From Luzula sylvatica (taxonomy: Eukaryota; Streptophyta; Magnoliopsida; Poales; Juncaceae): DNA of 64,000 nucleotides. Made by a program: the position numbers and the translations under genes. The DNA is taken from the NCBI GenBank assembly GCA_946800325.1, contig OX326957.1, positions 63,927,570 through 63,991,569 of the forward strand, written 5' to 3'. The notes beneath the pieces were generated by a model. The model worked only from the letters and a program-made list of their open reading frames with translations, was not told the DNA's origin and searched no databases. This document shows positions 36,605 to 49,790 of the stretch, in pieces (within the stretch, counting starts at the first letter, position 1; the number at the start of each line of letters is the position of its first letter).

Positions 36605-37697
36605 TGAAGGAAAATACAGTTTTAGATCAACGCTAAAATGGTACGTAGAAGGACAAACGAACGTACGCGTTCGTTGGCATAAGAAACAGTTTTAGTAAAA
36701 CTGCCATAACTTTCAGATAACGACTCCAATTTGAATGGTTCAAATTGGGCTAGATAGATAGTGTGATTATCTAGAACTTTCATGAAGAAATATATTTCAT
36801 TTGGGCGAAGTATCAGTGTCGTTTTAATGAAATACCGAAAGGGTGCGACAGTTTGACATACAATTAGTAAAACCGTCAGAACTTTTGCATCCGAACTCCA
36901 ATTGGGCTGGGACAAATTGGGTTGGAATGATAATAAGATTATCTACCACTTTCGTGAAGGTTTAAAGTCCGTTGGAACGATTTACCAATTTCGTTTCAAT
37001 AGAATACTGAAAGGGTGTATGCAGTTTCTGTTTGAAAATGTGTATAGTAGATATACATACCTTTTGGCCCATCCTTATCCTATGTTGTATAAATATGATG
37101 TTTTTCTCTCTCTCTCTCTAGTAAGACAATTCAGAATAAGATTATTCAATCAATTGAAGTCTAATTCAGTCCAGAAATTAGAGAGACTCTTATCAAGGTG
37201 TTGAAAGAATGCGAAGAGAAAGAGAGAAAGAGAAAAGAGGAGAAAAGAGTTTTCTTCGTCGAGAGAATTGAAAGCAATCATGCAAGTTCGCCGGTGCATC
37301 GTCAAGGCAGGTGCATCCGCGACCGAGGTGCTACGACTCACGGTGGATACGGGTAGAGGGGTGACACTTTTGGCTCTTCGTTTGTGATCAGATCGGAGAA
37401 GTAAAGGAGTGAAAGGCTGTGGAAGCGTGTGGACATGGGACGCACGAAGACAACCGGAGACGTGTCAAAACGGTGGGAGACGTGTGGTATGGGACGCACG
37501 GACTAGTCACCAACGTGACACCAAAGAAGAGAAGGATGCGAGTGATCAACCCGTCGTGCGTGAGCAATTTCACGCAGGTAATCGTCTATCCTACTTTGCA
37601 TCGTACCCTCGATATTGAAGCGTGATTTCGGGATTTGGGAACCGGACCGGGCCTTCATATCCGCTGTGCGGGCCCGGGGTCGGGATAATTCCCAACA
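36605..37697 (+). repeat. 5' LTR of Copia C (1093 bp)
   Basis: TGAAGG...CCAACA. TATAAATA at 37088-37095, followed by a short CT run (about 37104-37119). Confidence 0.9.
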
Positions 37698-37979
37698 GTG
37701 GTATCAGAGCAAGCGCTGAGATTCGAGGGTCGAATTATAGTCGTATATTCGATATACGCACGGGTTATCAAAGTTCGTACCCGTTTGCATGATGCTAGAT
37801 ATTTAGAACGTCAATTTCCTTAAAATCACAAGTGGAATTCACTAGAGATCAATCAAAAGTTGATTGAGAGTATCTAGGAATGATCGTGAAAATGTTTCGT
37901 GATTTATCGTTTTGGAAACGAGCGAAATCTGCAGAAAATCAGCATTTCTGCCGCCCCGGGCAAGGTTTTGTCACGCCCC

Positions 37980-38030
37980 AGGGCCCCCTGCGTTACAACG
38001 GATGGGACAGTCCGTTATAACGGACCCCCC
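37980..38030. repeat. Two-unit remnant of the palindrome motif in the Copia C leader
   Basis: GCGTTACAACGGA and TCCGTTATAACGGA, 20 bp apart, in the same leader position where B has about 14 units. Confidence 0.75.
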
Positions 38031-39469
38031 TCTGGATGCTGATTTTGTTTTCGCGATAACTTTGGCTACGAAACTCGAAATTTTGAGTTCTTTATATCAA
38101 TAAAATCGGCATCATTCATACTTGCATATAAACTGATTATTAAATGTTAATGATGAATAAAATCTTGTGATATTGATATACTTAGATTATGTCAAAATTC
38201 AACATGCATTGGCATGATCCCTCATAATAATTAAGTCGTGAAAATGCCTTCCATGTCCACAACCATCGAGATTGGTATGACATAATGCGTGGTTTCAGGC
38301 CATAGTCGGGCACGTATTATTGTATGTATTGATGCGGGTGGTAAGCGTTAATTGGGGACTCACGTGGGTTCATGCCATAGTCGGGCACGTGAGTAGTTCA
38401 ATTGAACGATACGTTGGATATGGTTGTGACTTAACCGTCCAAGCTAATCCGATTAGAGTTCGGGGCATAGATAGAATGCACACACGGAACTGGGATTGTA
38501 TGTGATACGATCCATCACCGAAATTCTATAAAGGTTCAAGAGTCGTATTGGATACGATTGGATATTAATCCTACCTAAATAGCGAGATCCCATTTGTCGG
38601 TCATAGTCACTTGTGGGAGGATTGCGAAATATGGATCTTCGGTGTTATGGACTTGGAGTCCCGTATCGGTATGAGGGTTACCGATTCGATAAAATGACAC
38701 TTTCATATAATCATCATATAAGCATATAGATCAAGTACGCACGGTTAGGAGCTTAATCTTCATCATCCGTTTAGAATTATGTTTTCTAGCAACACCAAAT
38801 ATATCGATGAGATCGATATGATAGATGGCATTTGGGCTGGAATTACTGTAATTAACCTTGATAGTCAAAGAATACTTCTTTGACTTAAAGGAACGTGTCG
38901 GACACGAAAATGGTAGATTCAGGGCTCGAGGCTTTGGCTTTAGAGAAAGCAGGGTTCGATAAACTTTAAGAAGGAATCGAACGATATTACGTGCCTTGTG
39001 GTGGCATGTATAGATGCAAATTTCTCAAAATTGTTTTGAGAATTCGGGTGTATATGAAAGGAAAACACAACGCTCAAGAAATAGTTTCAAGAGCTAGAGC
39101 GCGTTGAATGGTTCAATGCAGCTCAAAGAGTAGGTTAATTTTGAGATGCCTTATGGGTCTTTGATTAACACTTGTGTGTTGATGGTACGAGATTTGATCT
39201 TCGTGACCGAATATCATATGCATTCGATAGATAAGTCGATCCCGGAGTTGCATGAGATGCGATGTAAATTTGAATAGGAGATGCTTTGAGTATTCGGGGA
39301 ATCCAAAGCATAGAGATGCATGGATGTCCTTGTAATTCAAAGGCGGGATCGAAAGAAATAAATGTCTTAAAGGTATTTTGGGAAAATAATTTCCAAACAG
39401 AAAGTTCAGACAAGGAGTTGTCCAAACTAATGACTCAAAGAACGTTGAAATCCGAGGAGGATTAAACCT

Positions 39470-42014
39470 AGAAGTTGATTGCTTCTTTTGGCGTTGTCGT
39501 CTTGGCCATATAAACGAGATACGCGTATCTAGATTCCATATGATGGATTGCTAGAATCATTCGAATTAGATCCGATTGATTAATGCGATACTTATTTATT
39601 AGGCAAGATGACAAAGGTCGTCATTCTCCAAAGGTTGGAGAAAGATCCGACGAATTATTGGAAATTACATTAAGATGTAAAAGATCCGATAAATTTCGAG
39701 GCAAGAGGAGGCTATCGGTATTTTGTTACATTTACAGACGGTTAAAGTAGATATGGTAATATCTGTTTGATGCGTGCCGAAGCGGAGACTTTTGAAAGGT
39801 TCAAAGAGTTTCAAAAACAAAATACAAAATCGACTTAGCAAGAAAATCAAAGCCCTTTGATAGGATCGAGGGGCGAGTATTTGAGCTACGCACTTCGAAA
39901 GGATCGAAGAGGCGATATTTGAGTTATAAGTATTGATGATCATTTATGATTGTGGAATCGTTTCACGATTATCTTCATTTCGGAACATTGAGATGTATTC
40001 GAAAAGAGGAAATGAACGCATGTTAGACATGGTTCGATAAATTATAAGTCAAACGGATCTCCCAAAAATGTTTTGGGGATACGCCCTTGAGACAGCGTCA
40101 CTAATGAATGGTTGCATATAAGATATGGACCATAAATCTTCTAATCGGTACAAAAGACGCCATATGAGATATGGATCGGAATGGTTCCGAAGTTGTCATT
40201 TGTACATATTTGAGGATGTGAGTATATTTCGAAATTTGTTTCGGTTAAACTCAATCCCAAATCTAAAAATTGTTCGTTTATCATATATCCTTGAGGAAAC
40301 AAAAGGGTATTAGTTCTAACGTCCTGAAGAAAATGAGATTTTCGTGGCTCGAAGAGATGCCTTCTTGGAGGAGGACATAATGCACACAAATTTGGAACTT
40401 GATGCCATTTATCTCTACGCGGGCTAGTGGGAGTTGAATAAATCTCGAAAGAGTTCGAGATCTGAAAATGAACATTGTGCCGATGAAAGTTGACACGACT
40501 TCATCAATAATTGATGAATACGAGTCGAACACACAAAGAATTTTTCGTAGATCAAGTAGGCTATATAATAAGCCGGTAAATACGGATTTATCGTGGCTAA
40601 TGATGATAGATCGAAATCATATGATGATTCGATATCCTACAAGGATGCTATGAAAAGTAACGGTTCCACATGACAAGGTGTCATGAAATCTGAGATTCGA
40701 TCCGTGTAAATTATCAAGTTTAGAACTTGATTTCATTACTTTCCGGGTTAGACCCGTGAAATGTGAATGGGTTTTCAAGATGAGAACCGACATGGATAGG
40801 AGTACGCATATAACAAAGCGAGGCTAGTAGCGAAAAGTTTCAAGTATTTCATAGTCGGACTATGAAGAAACGTTTTCGCATGTTGCCATGCTTTCACATT
40901 CTCGAAATTCTGCTTGCTATGGTCGCATATTATGACTATGTGATGTGGCAAAATGGATGTCAAAACCGAATTTCTTGACAGAAATTTTATGAAAGGATGT
41001 GTACTTGACACAACCTTACGGTTTTGTCGATTCATAAGAATCGGGGATAGGATATGCACGCTTTAACGATCCATATGATGGATTGGAGAAAGCTTCTCGG
41101 AATTGGAATATTCATTTTGATGAAGTTATAAATTGTTATAACATTGTCGGAACGAATGAAAACTTTGTGTACACATAAAGGTTAGTGGGAACCGCGTTAT
41201 ATTTCTTGTAACGACAAATGATTTAGACGAGACCGCTTATGAATTAAGCGTGAATATCTATAGGATAGATCTAAGAATTCCTCATTCTATATTATCACAC
41301 GTATATCGACATATTGTTGGAAAAGATTTTCAACATATAACTCCTTGGAGGAGTTAAATTGAAATGTCGAATGGCAGAAATTTTTTACGACTCGATGTGA
41401 GGCATCAAGCAGGGCGAAAAGTAATAATATCAATCTTTACATTTGATGTGAGGATATATTATATCTGCCATGATATGTATGTGGCTATACGTCGTACACA
41501 TAAAGCGTCTAATTCACCGTCAATAAAATCCAAGGGAATCGCACGAGTTTGAATGTAATGCGATTACATGAGACTAACTCTTGTGAATGTATAATGGTTA
41601 TACATATATATACATAATGGTTATGTATTTTTAAATCCATCGGGATTTGTATTGATCGCGGTGAAGTTTATCCTTGAATACTTTGCGAAAGAATTCAGGA
41701 TTTTATTTTATCTATAATGGTGTGGAGGACGTGTTGGTTATAAAGAGTTATAACAACGGCAATTTCCAAATATTTAGCACGTCCAAATATGTTGCACGAC
41801 TTTCGATCACAAAGTGTACATGTTTTGCTTAAACGAAAACACGGTTATGTGGAAAGGTTCCACACGACCAATAGTTTATGATTCTATTTACGGAGGCGAG
41901 TATATTGCGGTTATTAATCGCAAAAGGAAGCGGTGTGGATCAAGGATACATGACCAAACTCGAGTAGTCACGAGTTATCGGATTTATGGTTGTGTATTGC
42001 GTGAAACGCAATAG
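39470..42014 (+). pseudogene. Copia C pol remnants (integrase, RT, RNase H)
   Basis: In order: GAG-pre-integrase traces (LGHI, CLLGKMTK-like, 39490-39620), integrase (YFVTFTDD near 39720; DLPKMFWGYALET near 40070), reverse transcriptase (CEWVFKMRTD near 40760; MDVKTEFLD near 40950) and RNase H (41814-42014, WKGSTRPIVYDSIYGGEYIA). Many stops, including a TAA at 40038-40040 at the same place as in B. No functional product is expected. Gag between 38.0 and 39.4 kb is too decayed to recognise. Confidence 0.75.
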
Positions 42015-43404
42015 TACAAGCCAAAAATGCCGAGGTCACAACCACTTCTAGCCAATACTCAGAAAAATTTCATTTGATCCATGAAATTTTGTAAAAAGAT
42101 GTGATCGTAGGTATTGGAAATGTTCCAAACCTTATGAAGATTAACACTAGCAGTAACGTGCGAACCCGTTTATAAAACCGCTCTCTTTAGTCGCGCGTAA
42201 CTGTCGTGCGATGACTATGGGTATGGAGATACCTAGAGGAGGAAGAAGAGAGTAGAGTGTAGTTATCTAATACGATAGTCCTCGCAGGTTATGGGTATGG
42301 AGATACCCATAGGTAAACGTTGTATCACCCAAATACTTAATCCATATGAATGCATCCCTTTAAAAAATTTGTTTACTTAAATTAATATGCATTCACCTTA
42401 TATGAAAACTGTGTGCGGGTTGTGTAATATGATTGTTACATGAACCCTGATTTGAGCTTGTGTGGACGCCGGCATAATTGATGATTATGTGCAGCAAAAC
42501 CGTCACACCTAAAGTTTCATTTCTAAACAACCCTAGTCGCGGATCAGCTTGCTTAAGAGAGAAGCATTTCAATTATCAGATAATAGACTGGACGTGCACA
42601 CTAGTACGTTTGCCGAGGAGATGATTATGTTTTGCTAATCATGGGACAAGGTGCTTGTCGAATCGGGAACGTAGATATATGTTAGGTTACATGTATTGGA
42701 TATGACCAAATCCGCGAGACCATGACATGGCTTAGTCATTATAGATGGACTTGCGACGGATAAGGTTTTAGGTTCTTCACACTTGAGGGGACTATTGATT
42801 GCATTACGTGCGTAACACAATGCTTTGATATGACCTTACGCCTACTGTAACAAGGGGTCAAAACGGTCAATATGAGTCTCCAAGATAGGAATTGTTTATT
42901 CCGAAAGGAAGAGATATCTCTTAGGCCGCTCAATGAATTGATTGACGAAAACTATGGCCATAGTCAATGATATTAAAGGTTAATATCGATTGTAATTTGT
43001 TAACTCAGTTCGGAATCGGGAAATAAGTATAGTTAATCAAGACATAAGGATGACTATCACCATGCCTTTTGATTAACAGATATCGCAAACAAGAGAACTA
43101 GTAACCGCTATTCGAGATAGGCACAATGATCACAATCATTTTTCGTTTTAACATGGGTAGCCATGATGGAGTGACTAGATCCCGCTCATGGGCTTGTAGG
43201 GCTTTGGAAACAGCCTACTGCCATCGTTAAACGAACCTACACGGTCACACAACGAGTCGTACTATGTCGGGCTTGATTGCAAGTTTTTGCACATGAGATG
43301 TGCATGGCTTTAGCGTATATGATACGCGGGCTAGATTCTCTGATTTAGTGTATATATGATATACATGAGTACCTTTTAGGTAAATCTGAAACTGAGTGGG
43401 AGAC

Positions 43405-43897
43405 GGAAGGAAATACAGTTTTGGATCAACGCTAAAATGGTACGTAGAAGGATAAACGAACGTACGCGTTCGTGGGCATAAGAAACAGTTTTAGTAAAAC
43501 TTCCATAACTTTCCGATAATGACTCCAATTTGAATGGTTCAAATTGGGATAGATAGATAATGAGATTATCTAGAACTTTCATGAAGAAATATATTTCATT
43601 TGAGCGAAGTATCAGTGTCGTTTTAATGAAATACCGAAAGGGTGCGACAGTTTGACATACAATTAGTAAAACCGTCATAACCTTCGCATCCGAACTCCAA
43701 TTGGGCTGGGACAAATTGGGTTGGACAGCTAATAAGATTATCTACATCTTTTGTGAAGGTTTAAAGTCGGTTGGAACGATTTAACAATTTCGTTTCAATA
43801 TAATACTGAAATGGTATATGCAGTTTCTGTTTGAAAAGGTGTATAGTAGATATACATACCTTTTGACCCATCCTTATCCTATGTTGTATAAATAGGA

Positions 43898-43967
<70 letters not shown>

Positions 43968-44537
43968 GTAAGACAATTCAGAATAAGATTATTCAATCAA
44001 TTGAAGTCTAATTCAGTCTAGAGAGACTCTTATCAAGGTGTTGAAAGAGTGCGAAGAGAAAGAGAGAAAGAGTAAAGAGGAGAAAAGAGTTTTCTCCGTC
44101 TAGAGAATCGAAAACAATCATGCAAGTTCGCCGGTGCATCGTCTAGGCAGGTGCATCCGCGACCGAGGTGCTACGATACACGGTGGATACGGATAGAAGA
44201 GCGATACTTGTGGCTCTTCGTTTGTGATCAAACCGGAGAAGTAAAGGAGTGAAAGGCTGTGGAAGCGTGTGTACATGGGACGCACGAAGACAACCGGAGA
44301 CGTGTCAAAACGGTGGGAGACGTGTGGTATGGGACGCACGGGCTAGTCACCAACGTGACACCAAAGAAGGGAAGGATGCGAGTTATCAACCCGTCGTGCG
44401 TGATCAATTTCACGCAGGTAATCGTCTATCCTACTTTGCATCATACCCTCGATATCGAAGCGTGATCTCGGGATTTGGGAACCGGGCCGGGCCTTCATAT
44501 CCGCTGCGCGGGCCCGGGGTCGGGATAATTGCCAACA
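43405..44537 (+). repeat. 3' LTR of Copia C (1133 bp)
   Basis: Longer than the 5' LTR mainly through a CT run grown to about 58 bases (43909-43966). TATAAATA at 43887-43894. Confidence 0.9.
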
Positions 44538-44542
44538 ATTTT

Positions 44543-45500
44543 TATCGTCAATTTCTTGTAATTTCGACAATCTTCGCAGCGTGCGGCACTCTCCTCTTCA
44601 AATTGCTCTTCAATTTCGTGTAATATCTCTTTAATTTCTGTTTGGTTGAATCAATTTCGTGTAATATCTCTTTAATATTAGGTCAAAACCCTTTCAAAAT
44701 TCGTAATTAAGGCATGAACAAAATTCGAAGCAGCACATTAACTTCTGACCATTGGTCATTGTTTCTGTCATAACTACTTCTAGAAAATTCCAAATGACTT
44801 GAAATCTTCGCCATTAAAAACTACATTCAAATGGCTACAATTTACATAAGTCATTTGTACATAATGGTGAAGTTTTGATATTTCAAATATCTGTTCAAAC
44901 ATGCCTCAAAATCTGTCTCGGATTTATGGTCATGATCCATGTTTATTTGGACTTCTCAAGTTCTCTTCTCAATTCGTTATGGGTTTGGTCATGATCCATG
45001 TTTACATAATATCATTTCTCATAATGGATCCATTCATAATTCTACTTTATTAGTGACGTGTTAAACGAGAATTTTATTTTGAAAGAATTGTGCAAGTTGA
45101 ATCATATTTGTGATAATTATTTTTAATTGTTGTAAGTTTGCAAGTTAAATTTTAATTAAATTAGTATTAATATTGAAATGTTACATCGAAAATTTATAGT
45201 GTTATTTGCAGAAGATATATTATTAGGATTAATTTTATAATACCATTTTTTTTATAATTAACTAAAAGTATTTGTGTTATCATGTAGGTTTAATTATCAA
45301 GTAAATTCAGTCCATAACTAATTAAAATCAAAGATCAAAGTCATGAATTTTGCATCAAAAAGCAAACAAGAAATTTGGTATACATGATTCTAGAATACAT
45401 CAAATCAAACAACTAGCATGTATTCTCATATACATGTATAATGAAATACATGTATATGATATATACATGTATATCAAAATCCCTCAAATCAAACAAGCCC
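44543..45500. other. Right part of the older sequence, then AT-rich spacer
   Basis: Continues the sequence interrupted at 36599. No coding frame. From about 45340 the text matches the end of the (TATAA)-core repeat at 46405-46572 (CAAATCAAACAAGCCCT). Confidence 0.4.
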
Positions 45501-45509
45501 TGCATTGAT

Positions 45510-46575
45510 ATAGCTATTCATGTATTTCATTATAATATTATTTTTTCAAATTATATTCATAAATAATAATTATATTATATTATACAATAATAATATAATA
45601 TTATATACTATCATGTAATATAATGTAATGTAATTTAATATAATATAAGTTAAAACAAAATATAATATAAAATAGTATAATATAATATAATATAAAACAA
45701 GGTAATATAATGTAATATAATGTAATATAAAACAATATAATATAAATAAAAAACTGTATAATATAAAATAATATACAATAATATAATATAGTATAATAGA
45801 ATATTAAAAAACATACTATAATATATAATGTACAACAATATAATATTGTATAATATTATTTAATGTAATATAAAATAATAGAATATAAAATCGTATAATA
45901 GAATATAAATATAAAACAATATAATATAATATAATATAGTACAAAATAATATAATATAATATAAAACAATGTAATATTAAATAATACAATATAATATAAA
46001 GCAATATAATATATAATATAAAATATTATAATCTTATATAATATAATATAATGTAATATAATATAATATAATATAATTTCAAATAATATAATATAATACA
46101 AAACAGTGTAATATACAATAATATACTATAAAGCAATATAATATATGATATAAACCAATATAATGTTATAAAATATTATATAATGTAATAATAGTATAAT
46201 ATAATATAAAAATAATATCATATCGTATAATGTAATATAATATAATATTATATAATATCAAGTAATTTAATATTTAATATAATATAATTTAAAACAATAT
46301 ATTATAATATAATATAATATAAAATAATATAATATTAAACAATATAATACAATATATAGTAATATAGTATAATATAATATAATAAAGAATTAAATACTAA
46401 AATATCAAAATCATGAATTTGGTACCAAGAATCAAACAAAGGATTTTATATACATGGATTACCAAATACAACAAATCAAACAACTCACATGGATTACCAA
46501 ATACATGGAGTGTGAAATACATGTATTTCACATATCCATGTATATCAAAATCCCTCATATCAAACATGCCCTTAA
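45510..46575. repeat. (TAATA)n low-complexity block with MITE-like end
   Basis: From 45540 to 46390 the sequence is almost only TAATATAATA variants. The right edge, reversed, reads GGGCATGTTTGATATGAGGG, the end also seen at both edges of 59394-60101. The many minus-strand frames rich in Tyr and Ile here are translations of this repeat. Confidence 0.6.
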
Positions 46576-46699
46576 TGTGTAGGCTTGCCTGTAACGAGTC
46601 ATTTTTTGTGGGACCCACTTTCTCTCTCATTCTTTTGTCAAGCAATTAATGTGAATATTTCATTTTGATCAGGAGAACGAGAGGAATCCAAATACGGTA

Positions 46700-47478
46700 T
46701 CCTCGACCCCGGGCCCGCGCAGCGGAATGAAGGCCCGGTCCGATTCCCCGATTCCCGAGATCACGCCATGACTTCGAGGGTACGATGCGAATAGAAGGAT
46801 AGATCTATACCAGCGTGAAATTGATCACGCACGAAGGGTTGATCGCCGCCTTCTATCTCCTGTCACGTTGGTGACAATCCGCGCGTCCCATACCACGCGT
46901 CTTTCACCGTTCGTTGACCGTCTTCTCACTCCTTGAGTCGATCACAATCCAAGAGCCACAATTGTCGCTCCTCTACTTGTATCCACCGTGAGTCGCAAGA
47001 CGTCGGTCGCGGATGCACCTGCCTAGACGATGCACCGGCGAACTTGCTCGATCTAATCGATTCTCTATCCCTCGAGAAACTCCTTTCTTGATTTCTCTCT
47101 CTTCGCACCCTTTCACTCACTAAAGATCAAATCTGAATTTGCTCTTTTTCTTGTGTATATTGGGCAGAATAATCAATTGCTTAGAATGATTCAACTGATT
47201 TCCATAATTCTGAATCAATTGCTAAGTTAAGATGAGAGAGAAAATCCTATTTATATATAATAGGATCAGGATTAGCCAAAAGGCATGTATATCCAATATA
47301 CACCCTCTCACACAGAAAACTGCATGAACCTGGTCAGTATTCTGTCCAGACGAAATTGATAAATTTCTCTGACAGAAAATCAACCAACACGAAAGTTGTA
47401 GATAATCTCATTATCTACACGACCCAATTTGGCCCAGCCCAATTGGAGTTCGTATGCAAAAGTTATGACTGTTTTACT

Positions 47479-47515
<37 letters not shown>

Positions 47516-47985
47516 AGTAAATTCGGAGAGGGCTCAAAGTCCCCCTTCCAAACACAATCTCCTCTTTTTTTTTTTTCTTTTTTTTTTTTTTTATTACAAA
47601 CTCGTAGGCCACACACTCTATTCACTCATTTAACATTTAATCTATAATCTATAATCCAGTGTCTCCGCCGGGAATCGAACCCCACACCTCTCGCTCCCTA
47701 GCCAAGAGGTGTGACCAACTAGGCTAACTCTAGTTGGTACTGTTTTACTAACTGTATGTCATACTGTTGCACCCTTTCGGTATTTCACAGAAACGACACT
47801 TATATTTCGTTCATATGAAATATATTTCTACATGAAGGTTATAGATAATCTAATTATCTATCTTACCCAATTTGAACCATTCAAATCGGATTTTCCTACT
47901 GAAAGATATGGCTACGAATGTACGACTACATTCGTTTATCCTTGTGTACACTTTTACGGTTGATCCTGAAACTGTATTTCCTTCA
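46700..47985 (-). repeat. Partial B/C-family LTR with a SINE inside
   Basis: From CCCCGGGCCCGCGCAGCGG to the terminal TTCCTTCA, it matches the LTRs of B along its length apart from a 271-bp insertion. The first bases (TGTAGGGGAATATC) are missing or altered and no second LTR or internal region follows, so it is a solo or truncated LTR. No target duplication was found. Confidence 0.8.
47483..47740 (-). mobile_element. tRNA-derived SINE, complete, with 13-bp duplication
   Basis: On the minus strand: A box TAGCCTAGTTGG (47726-47715), B box GGTTCGATTCC (47681-47671), a body, and a 3' A run of about 33. The duplication TGTTTTACTAACT is exact at 47470-47482 and 47741-47753. The same LTR position in Copia B (near 28808 and 36020) is the empty site with one copy of this 13-mer. 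SINEs are transcribed by RNA polymerase III and moved by LINE enzymes. Confidence 0.93.
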
Positions 47986-48718
47986 AAGTGGATCCCACTT
48001 TCTCTCTTTTCACTTCTCTCTCATCCCTTCTCTGAATATTATGATATTATATATCAAATTCATCAGAAAAGAGAGAGGAATGCAGCCATGATCTCCAAAT
48101 TTCCAAATTCTCATATTTAAACCTGAAAATAACACAAATTCAAATAGTTAAGCAATTTACAATGATATTAAAATTATTAACAATTTATATGTTAACTAAG
48201 TGATATATTGTGCTAAAATCCCATTTTTTTTAAAATATGCTCAAAATAGATCTTATCATCAACTGTAATATACATACAAAAATTTATTAAAGTCATGTAT
48301 TACAAATAATCATATATAAGAAACAAAAATTATTCAAGATTTGAATTAGCAAGTAATGCATTATATGATAATTAATTTTAGAAACAAACAAATTTATTTT
48401 AAAATTATATAAATAACAACACATATTTATAAAAAATATTAAATTGTGTAAATAAAAATGATATAAATAACAACGTATCTTTTATCCATATAGTGTAGAA
48501 AAAAGTAGAAAAAATATATAAAAGGTATAAGTAAAGTAGGGCTAGTGTGGTGCGAGAAGTCGCCGGACACCAAAAAAATATAAAATGATATAAATTAATT
48601 TTGGAGTGCATTTTAGTGAAGTGCAAAATAATTTCTCAAAATAAAAATATATCACACTATATTGACATCATTATTACATTTTAAAATACATCTAAGTATG
48701 ATCATCTATAAATTTCAT
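47986..48718. other. AT-rich spacer
   Basis: No supported gene. A segment at 48600-48640 (GTGCATTTTAGTGAAGTGCA) resembles one at 18800-18830. Confidence 0.35.
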
Positions 48719-48719
48719 G

Positions 48720-48782
<63 letters not shown>

Positions 48783-48789
48783 TGCTAAC

Positions 48790-48882
<93 letters not shown>
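48719..48882. repeat. Duplicated (TA)n(GA)n compound microsatellite
   Basis: TA run, GA run, GGATGCTAACA, then a second TA run, GA run and GGATGCTAACA. The whole compound unit is therefore tandemly duplicated. Confidence 0.8.
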
Positions 48883-48887
<5 letters not shown>

Positions 48888-48897
48888 CTAACATATT

Positions 48898-49070
48898 TAA
48901 TTAAGTACCAAAGTTTTGGTATTTTATATTTTTTAGCCATTGAATTTGCAATGAGATTTGTGTTTTTTCATGATGATCATGAAATTTTGTGCACATCATT
49001 AAATGCACAAAGTTCAATGCAATTTCAATGGTTTAAAAGCATTAAGTACCAAAACTTATATACTTAATTA
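48898..49070. mobile_element. Palindromic MITE beside the microsatellite
   Basis: The arms pair over about 85 bp: left TAATTAAGTACCAAAGTTTT and right, reversed, TAATTAAGTATATAAGTTTT, with CCATTGAA-type blocks in both. No frame, no clear duplication. Confidence 0.5.
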
Positions 49071-49790
49071 CATCTTGTTCACTTTAATCCATGTAGGGAG
49101 CATTTTATGTGACGTTTTTCTTGGAATATCTAAAAATTGTAAAATTTTCTAAAATATTCCGAAAAAGAAATAGTTTTTTAAGGAATTCGCCAGTGTTCAA
49201 TAAAAAAATAATAAAACATTATTGTTCTTTGAATTCTCTCTTTCGTTAATTGATTAAATATCCGAATACACAGTATTTTTTTTTTATATATTCTGGAACT
49301 TGTATATTATTATAACAGTTATGACATTTTCACAGTGATTTTTCATAAATAACCAAGCAGCAAAAATACAGTCACTCTTACAGGGAATCAGAATCCCTCG
49401 CTCGTCACTTGGCCTCTTCTTTTCAAATTTCAAAAACAAAAAAGTTGCACAGAAAAGAAAAACCGAGGAATTTGAAAGAAAGACAAGTTGCAAAAAGAAT
49501 TGGAACAGTATACATACATGCATAACAAACTTAGTAGAATAGTAGATTAAATAGAGACGTTGTCCTTAACTGAAACAGACTAGAGACCTTTCTACATGCA
49601 TTCTCCCTTTACCACGTTCAAGGCCTCTCTTTACCAGACATAGAACCCAAATATAAAAGAAAAAACCATGCCAAAACTAGAGAAAAATAAATACACTAAA
49701 TAGGAGAGAACACTCAGAACAGTGAGACAGAGAGAGAGAGAGAGAAGACCCTAAAAGTAGGTGAAACGACGTCCAAGAAAAGGAGGATGC

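Larger units (their letters stand above)
36605..44537 (+). mobile_element. Copia C: decayed LTR retrotransposon, plus orientation
   Basis: LTRs at 36605-37697 and 43405-44537, primer site GTGGTATCAGAGC at 37698-37710, purine tract AGTGGGAGAC at 43395-43404, and the 5-bp duplication ATTTT at 36600-36604 and 44538-44542. Same family as B but more diverged LTRs. The first base of the 3' LTR is G instead of T. Coding region heavily interrupted. Confidence 0.92.

Noticed and set aside
45650..46101. Several minus-strand frames rich in Tyr, Ile and Leu
   Set aside because: Direct translations of the TAATATAATA repeat.
47640..47740. A tRNA gene on the minus strand
   Set aside because: A and B boxes are present, but there is no full cloverleaf; an A-rich tail and flanking 13-bp duplication show a SINE.
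46570..48030. GTGGGACCCACTTTCTCTCTC-like text on both sides of the partial LTR, as a possible target duplication
   Set aside because: The two stretches are similar, not identical, and are not adjacent to the LTR ends, so they do not support a duplication.
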